This document shows positions 35,419 through 38,590 of a stretch of 38,590 nucleotides of DNA, piece by piece. Below the pieces are notes generated by a model that saw nothing but the letters and a program-made list of their open reading frames with translations, ran no database searches and was not told where the DNA came from. Numbering within the stretch: position 1 is the first letter of the stretch; every line of letters starts with the position of its first letter. The stretch is from an uncultured Pseudomonadota bacterium (GTDB lineage: Bacteria > Pseudomonadota > Gammaproteobacteria > Steroidobacterales > Steroidobacteraceae). The DNA lies in contig CAITAM010000443.1 of the NCBI GenBank assembly GCA_903890265.1, forward strand, positions 1 to 38,590, in the 5' to 3' direction. Both the position numbers and the translations under genes were made by a program.

Positions 35419-36494
35419 AAAGCGTGGTCGTCGACAAGATCGCCTCGGTTACCCAGGGTTGTTCGCTCGGTCGGGAACTGCGCATCAGCGCCGACATTCC
35501 CTGCGCCGAAGGCGTCGTTCTCGTCGTCGAAATACTGACCTCGAAGAACACCTACAACATGCTCGAACTCACCAGCGGCCGAATGGCGAAGGTGGCGAAG
35601 GGCGACATCGTCGTCGGCGCGCTTGGACACCGCAATGCGCTCTTTGGCTACTCGGGCCACGTCCCGGAGCAGCTCAAGGTCGGCGATACCGTGCAGATGC
35701 TGAACATCGGCGGCGTGCTTGGAATCTGCGACTCCGCCAACCCCGACAAGGGCAAGCCGTTCGACTGCCGCGTGCTCGGCGTCGTGCTGCAGTTCCCGTT
35801 CCTCGGCGAGCGGATCGGCGTGCCGGCCCGGGTCGGAATGCACTCGCTCGACCTTGGCGCGGCCCTCGATACCCGAAACGTGCCGGTCATCGCGCTCGCG
35901 GGATCGTGCATGGAAGCGGGCAAGACCGCGGCCGCCTGTGCGCTGATTGCGCGCCTGCGGCATCGTGGCGTGCAGGTGCACGCCTTCAAGGCCACCGGCG
36001 TGTCGCTGCGCCGGGACATCCTTGCTATGGAAGACGCCGGTGCCCGTCGTACGGCCATATTCACCGACTTCGGCGTCGTCACGACCACCGATGCCGTCGG
36101 CCCGGCGCTGACACGGACCATGCTGACGGAGCTGTGCAAGGGCGAGCCTGACGTGGTCGTCTTCGAGCTCGGCGACGGCCTGCTCGGCACGTACGGCGTC
36201 GAAGCCATCCTCTCGGCACCGGATATCGCGCGCCAGCTCACGGCCGTGATTCTCTCCGCAAACGATCCCGTCGCGGCGTGGGGCGGCGTCAAGCTGCTGC
36301 GCGAGCGATTCGGCATCGAGCCCGCGCTCGTCACGGGCCCCGCGACCGACAACCAGGTGGGCGTCGACATCGTCGAGCGGCGGGTCGGGGTCAAGGCCAT
36401 CAACGCGCTCGGCAACTCAGCGGCTTTCGGCGACCACATGCTCGGCCTCGTGCTGCCCGACTTCATCCCGCCGCACGGCGCGCCAGGCGCATGA
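35415..36494 (+). CDS. Uncharacterised BioD/SIMIBI-like P-loop protein inside the arginine operon
   Basis: 359 residues, function unknown. Residues 1-130 form a beta-rich domain (for example VVLVVEILTSKNTYNMLELT and GDIVVGALGHRNALFGYSG). The second domain has Walker A GSCMEAGKT (163-171), a helix ALIARLRHRG, the strand VHAFKATGVSLRRDIL and a switch-like FTDFGVVTTTDAVGP. It also has a Walker-B-like DVVVFELGDGLLGTYG (246-261) and a C-terminal VGVKAINALGNSAAFGDHM. The layout resembles dethiobiotin synthetase and DUF1611-type P-loop proteins, so an ATP-dependent ligase or kinase reaction is plausible; that is inference. It starts in an ATGA overlap with argG and ends in another with argC, so it is cotranslated with both and very likely serves arginine synthesis. 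No membrane segment or signal is present. Confidence 0.85.
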   Translation: MKSVVVDKIASVTQGCSLGRELRISADIPCAEGVVLVVEILTSKNTYNMLELTSGRMAKVAKGDIVVGALGHRNALFGYSGHVPEQLKVGDTVQMLNIGGVLGICDSANPDKGKPFDCRVLGVVLQFPFLGERIGVPARVGMHSLDLGAALDTRNVPVIALAGSCMEAGKTAAACALIARLRHRGVQVHAFKATGVSLRRDILAMEDAGARRTAIFTDFGVVTTTDAVGPALTRTMLTELCKGEPDVVVFELGDGLLGTYGVEAILSAPDIARQLTAVILSANDPVAAWGGVKLLRERFGIEPALVTGPATDNQVGVDIVERRVGVKAINALGNSAAFGDHMLGLVLPDFIPPHGAPGA

Positions 36495-37555
36495 GCCCGC
36501 CCGACGCACGCGCGATCCCCGCCTTCGTCCTGGGCGGAACCGGCTACGTGGCCGGCGAACTCCTGCGCCTGATCGCCGGCCACCCGCGCTTTCGCTTCGC
36601 CGGCATCGCCTCCGACTCCCGCCCGGGAACGGCGATCGATGCCGCTTTCCCCCACCTCGGCCCGGCGTACCGCGGCGGCGTTTTCACCAGCGTCGATTCG
36701 CTGCTGGACGATCTGTCGGCCTGCGAGTCGGCGGCACTGTTCTGCGCCGCGCCGCACGGCGCCGCCGCCGCCCTCGTCGCGCGCGCGCTCCTGGCACGCA
36801 CACGGGCGCTGCATATCGTCGACCTATCGGCCGATCACCGGTTCCGCACTGCCGCCGCCTACGAAGCCGTCTACGGCGCGCAGGCCGCGGGCGATGAGCA
36901 GCTCGCCCGCTTCACGTGCGCGGTTCCCGAGCATGTCGCGGTGGTGCCCGACACCCACATCGCGCATCCGGGCTGCTTCGCGACCGCGATGCTGCTCGCG
37001 CTCGTGCCCCTGCTGACTCACGGTGTGATTGATTCCGACGTCTACGTCAGTGGCGTAACGGGCAGCACGGGCTCGGGCCGCACGCCGGTCGCCGGGACCC
37101 ATCACCCGGACCGGCATGGCGACTACTACGCCTACAAGGCGCTCGCCCACCGGCACGCGCCCGAAGTACGCGCGGTCGCCGCCGGGCTCACCGGCGTTGA
37201 CTGCCGGCTGCACTTCGTCCCTCACTCCGGGCCCTTCGCACGCGGCATCGAGATCACGCTGCAGGCGCGCCTGCGCCAGCCGATGAGCGGGGCAGACGTC
37301 AGTGCGCTGTACGCCGAGTTCTACCGTACCAGTCCGTTTGTCGGCGTGTCGGCACGCGAACCGCACATCAAGGAAGTGGCCGGCAGCAACTACGCGCGCC
37401 TCTGCGCGACGACCGCGGATGGCAGCATCGCCGTGCAGTCGGTCATCGACAACCTGACCAAGGGGGCGGCCGGCGGCGCCGTGCAGTGGATGAACCGGCT
37501 GTTCGCACTCCCCGACGAGACCGGCCTCACCGCGCCGGCAGCAGGATGGACCTGA
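36491..37555 (+). CDS. argC: N-acetyl-gamma-glutamyl-phosphate reductase ArgC
   Basis: 354 residues from ATG 36491, which overlaps the P-loop gene stop (ATGA). It reduces N-acyl-glutamyl phosphate to the semialdehyde with NADPH. The nucleotide motif is VLGGTGYVAGELLRL (13-27), the catalytic cysteine is Cys162 in HPGCFATAM, and the segment VTGSTGSGRTPVAGTHHPDRHG is characteristic. The C-terminus has KEVAGSNYARLC and DNLTKGAAGGAVQWMN, typical of ArgC. It is the second reductive step of the pathway; argB and argD are not in this window. The carbamoyltransferase gene begins at the end of this gene or within its last codons. Confidence 0.95.
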   Translation: MSPPDARAIPAFVLGGTGYVAGELLRLIAGHPRFRFAGIASDSRPGTAIDAAFPHLGPAYRGGVFTSVDSLLDDLSACESAALFCAAPHGAAAALVARALLARTRALHIVDLSADHRFRTAAAYEAVYGAQAAGDEQLARFTCAVPEHVAVVPDTHIAHPGCFATAMLLALVPLLTHGVIDSDVYVSGVTGSTGSGRTPVAGTHHPDRHGDYYAYKALAHRHAPEVRAVAAGLTGVDCRLHFVPHSGPFARGIEITLQARLRQPMSGADVSALYAEFYRTSPFVGVSAREPHIKEVAGSNYARLCATTADGSIAVQSVIDNLTKGAAGGAVQWMNRLFALPDETGLTAPAAGWT

Positions 37556-37557
37556 CG

Positions 37558-38568
37558 ATGGTCGACAACGGCACTCACCTCATTGACCTCGCGGACCTGT
37601 CCCGTGACGAGGTCACGGCCCTGGTCGACCTCGCCGCGCGGCTGCGGTCCCACCCGGAACCGGCGGCACTCGCGGGCAAGGTGCTGGGACTCGTCTTTTT
37701 CAATCCGTCGCTGCGCACGCTCGCCTCGACCCAGGCGGGCATGGCGAAGCTCGGTGGCAGCTCCTTCGTCATCACGCCCGGCGCCGGTACCTGGCAGCTG
37801 GAGTCGCGCCTTGGGGTGCGCATGGACGGTGCCTGTGCCGAACACGTCCGGGAAGGACTGCCGGTGCTCGCCTCGTTCTGCGACGCGCTCGGAATCCGCG
37901 CCTTCGCCGCCGGCAAGGACTTGGCCGCGGACCTTGCCGACACGGAGTTTCGCGCCATGGCGGCCGTGGTGCCGGGCCCGCTGATCAATCTCGAGTCGGC
38001 GATCGCGCACCCCATGCAGGGTCTTGCCGACTGGCGGACGCTCGACGACCTCGGCGTGCCGCGCCACTCCCGGTTCGTGCTGAGCTGGGTCAATCACCCG
38101 CGGGCACTGCCGCTCGCCGTGCCCGCGACCACCGTGCACATGGCCGCGCTGCGTGGCCACGAGGTGGTCGTGCTGCGGCCCGACGGCTATGCACTGCCAC
38201 CCGAGGTGATGCAGCGGGCCCGCGACGCCGCTGCGATCGGCGGCGGTTCCGTCACCGAGACGACGGACCGGGCGGCGGCTTTGCGCGGCGCCTCGATCGT
38301 CTACGCGAAGGAATGGGGCTCGCCGCTCCATTACGGCGACGCGACCGCCGAGGCCGCGTTGCGCGCGCCGCTGGCCGAGTGGCAGGTCGACGAGTCCTGG
38401 TTCGCCGGCAGCGCGGCCGACTGCCGTTTCATGCACTGCCTCCCGGTCCGGCGCAACGTGGCCGTCGCCGACGCGGTGCTGGACGGCGGGCGCAGCGTGG
38501 TTCTCACCGAGGCCAACAACCGACTATGGACGCAGATGGCGGTCCTCTACCGTCTGCTTCGAGGCTGA
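37558..38568 (+). CDS. argF': N-acylornithine carbamoyltransferase (ArgF', N-acetyl- or N-succinylornithine type)
   Basis: 336 residues from ATG 37558 (AGGA 11 bases upstream); ATG 37546, overlapping argC, would give 340. It transfers the carbamoyl group to N-acylornithine, forming N-acylcitrulline. The carbamoyl-phosphate loop is FFNPSLRTLASTQ (48-59); the second Arg of the usual SxRTR is Leu. Other motifs are HPMQ (151-154) and FMHCLPVRRN (291-300). At the position I align with Glu92 of the Xanthomonas acetylornithine enzyme and Pro90 of the Bacteroides succinylornithine enzyme there is Ala94 (MDGACAEH). At the carboxylated Lys302 position there is Ala302. STQ after the phosphate loop and WQLESRLGVRMDG also read closer to the Bacteroides enzyme. 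Acyl specificity is therefore open. It is the last complete gene in the window; 22 bases follow its stop. Confidence 0.9.
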   Translation: MVDNGTHLIDLADLSRDEVTALVDLAARLRSHPEPAALAGKVLGLVFFNPSLRTLASTQAGMAKLGGSSFVITPGAGTWQLESRLGVRMDGACAEHVREGLPVLASFCDALGIRAFAAGKDLAADLADTEFRAMAAVVPGPLINLESAIAHPMQGLADWRTLDDLGVPRHSRFVLSWVNHPRALPLAVPATTVHMAALRGHEVVVLRPDGYALPPEVMQRARDAAAIGGGSVTETTDRAAALRGASIVYAKEWGSPLHYGDATAEAALRAPLAEWQVDESWFAGSAADCRFMHCLPVRRNVAVADAVLDGGRSVVLTEANNRLWTQMAVLYRLLRG

Positions 38569-38590
38569 GCGAGGACGCAACCGCGCGTCC

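Overview
The window is about 38.6 kb of very GC-rich chromosome packed with protein genes. No gap between genes is longer than about 220 bases, and I see no tRNA, rRNA, CRISPR array, insertion sequence or prophage gene. The gene set points to a gammaproteobacterium of the Xanthomonadales / Steroidobacterales / Nevskiales type. The clues are the ftsX-rpoH order, yadG-yadH, nudC, tamA-tamB, a SpdH-type oxidoreductase, and an arginine operon that uses an N-acylornithine carbamoyltransferase instead of ordinary ornithine carbamoyltransferase. The taxonomic placement is inference.

Layout. (1) 1-1392, plus strand: the 3' end of ftsX, then rpoH behind a sigma-E-like promoter overlapped by a perfect CIRCE (HrcA) operator. 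(2) 1427-9687, minus strand: gltB-gltD (glutamate synthase), then a histone-deacetylase-fold hydrolase translationally coupled to an ACT-domain malic enzyme. (3) 9886-18186, plus strand: a catalytically degenerate GGDEF/EAL protein, a 1516-residue hybrid sensor kinase (periplasmic propeller, HisKA, HATPase, degenerate receiver, receiver, Hpt), and a Tat-exported SpdH-like FAD oxidoreductase. (4) 18190-24858, minus strand: a small secreted protein with an odd hairpin-T8 in its 5' part, a YheT-type hydrolase overlapping a membrane-anchored response regulator, a PhzF-family protein, the YadG/YadH ABC exporter, and an unrecognised 217-residue protein. (5) 24987-38568, plus strand: an FlhC-like regulator without an adjacent FlhD, then nudC, a TauE/SafE-type permease, an NRDE-family protein, tamA, tamB, and the arginine cluster argR-argG-(P-loop protein)-argC-argF'.

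How the parts work together. The rpoH control region appears to merge envelope stress (sigma-E) and HrcA repression at one promoter. The arginine cluster is a tightly coupled operon: argG, the P-loop gene and argC join by ATGA overlaps, and the carbamoyltransferase starts at or inside the end of argC. Two ARG-box-like palindromes 21 bp apart lie at the start of argR. The carbamoyltransferase resembles the N-succinylornithine enzyme of Bacteroides more than the N-acetylornithine enzyme of Xanthomonas at the residues I remember as diagnostic. With an uncharacterised BioD-like P-loop protein inside the operon, this is the best candidate for undescribed biology here. Second are the FlhC-like orphan, divergent from an unknown gene across an AT-rich inverted repeat, and a response regulator tethered to the membrane with a periplasmic C-terminal domain.

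Family assignments come from reading motifs and from remembered relatives. No database search was run.
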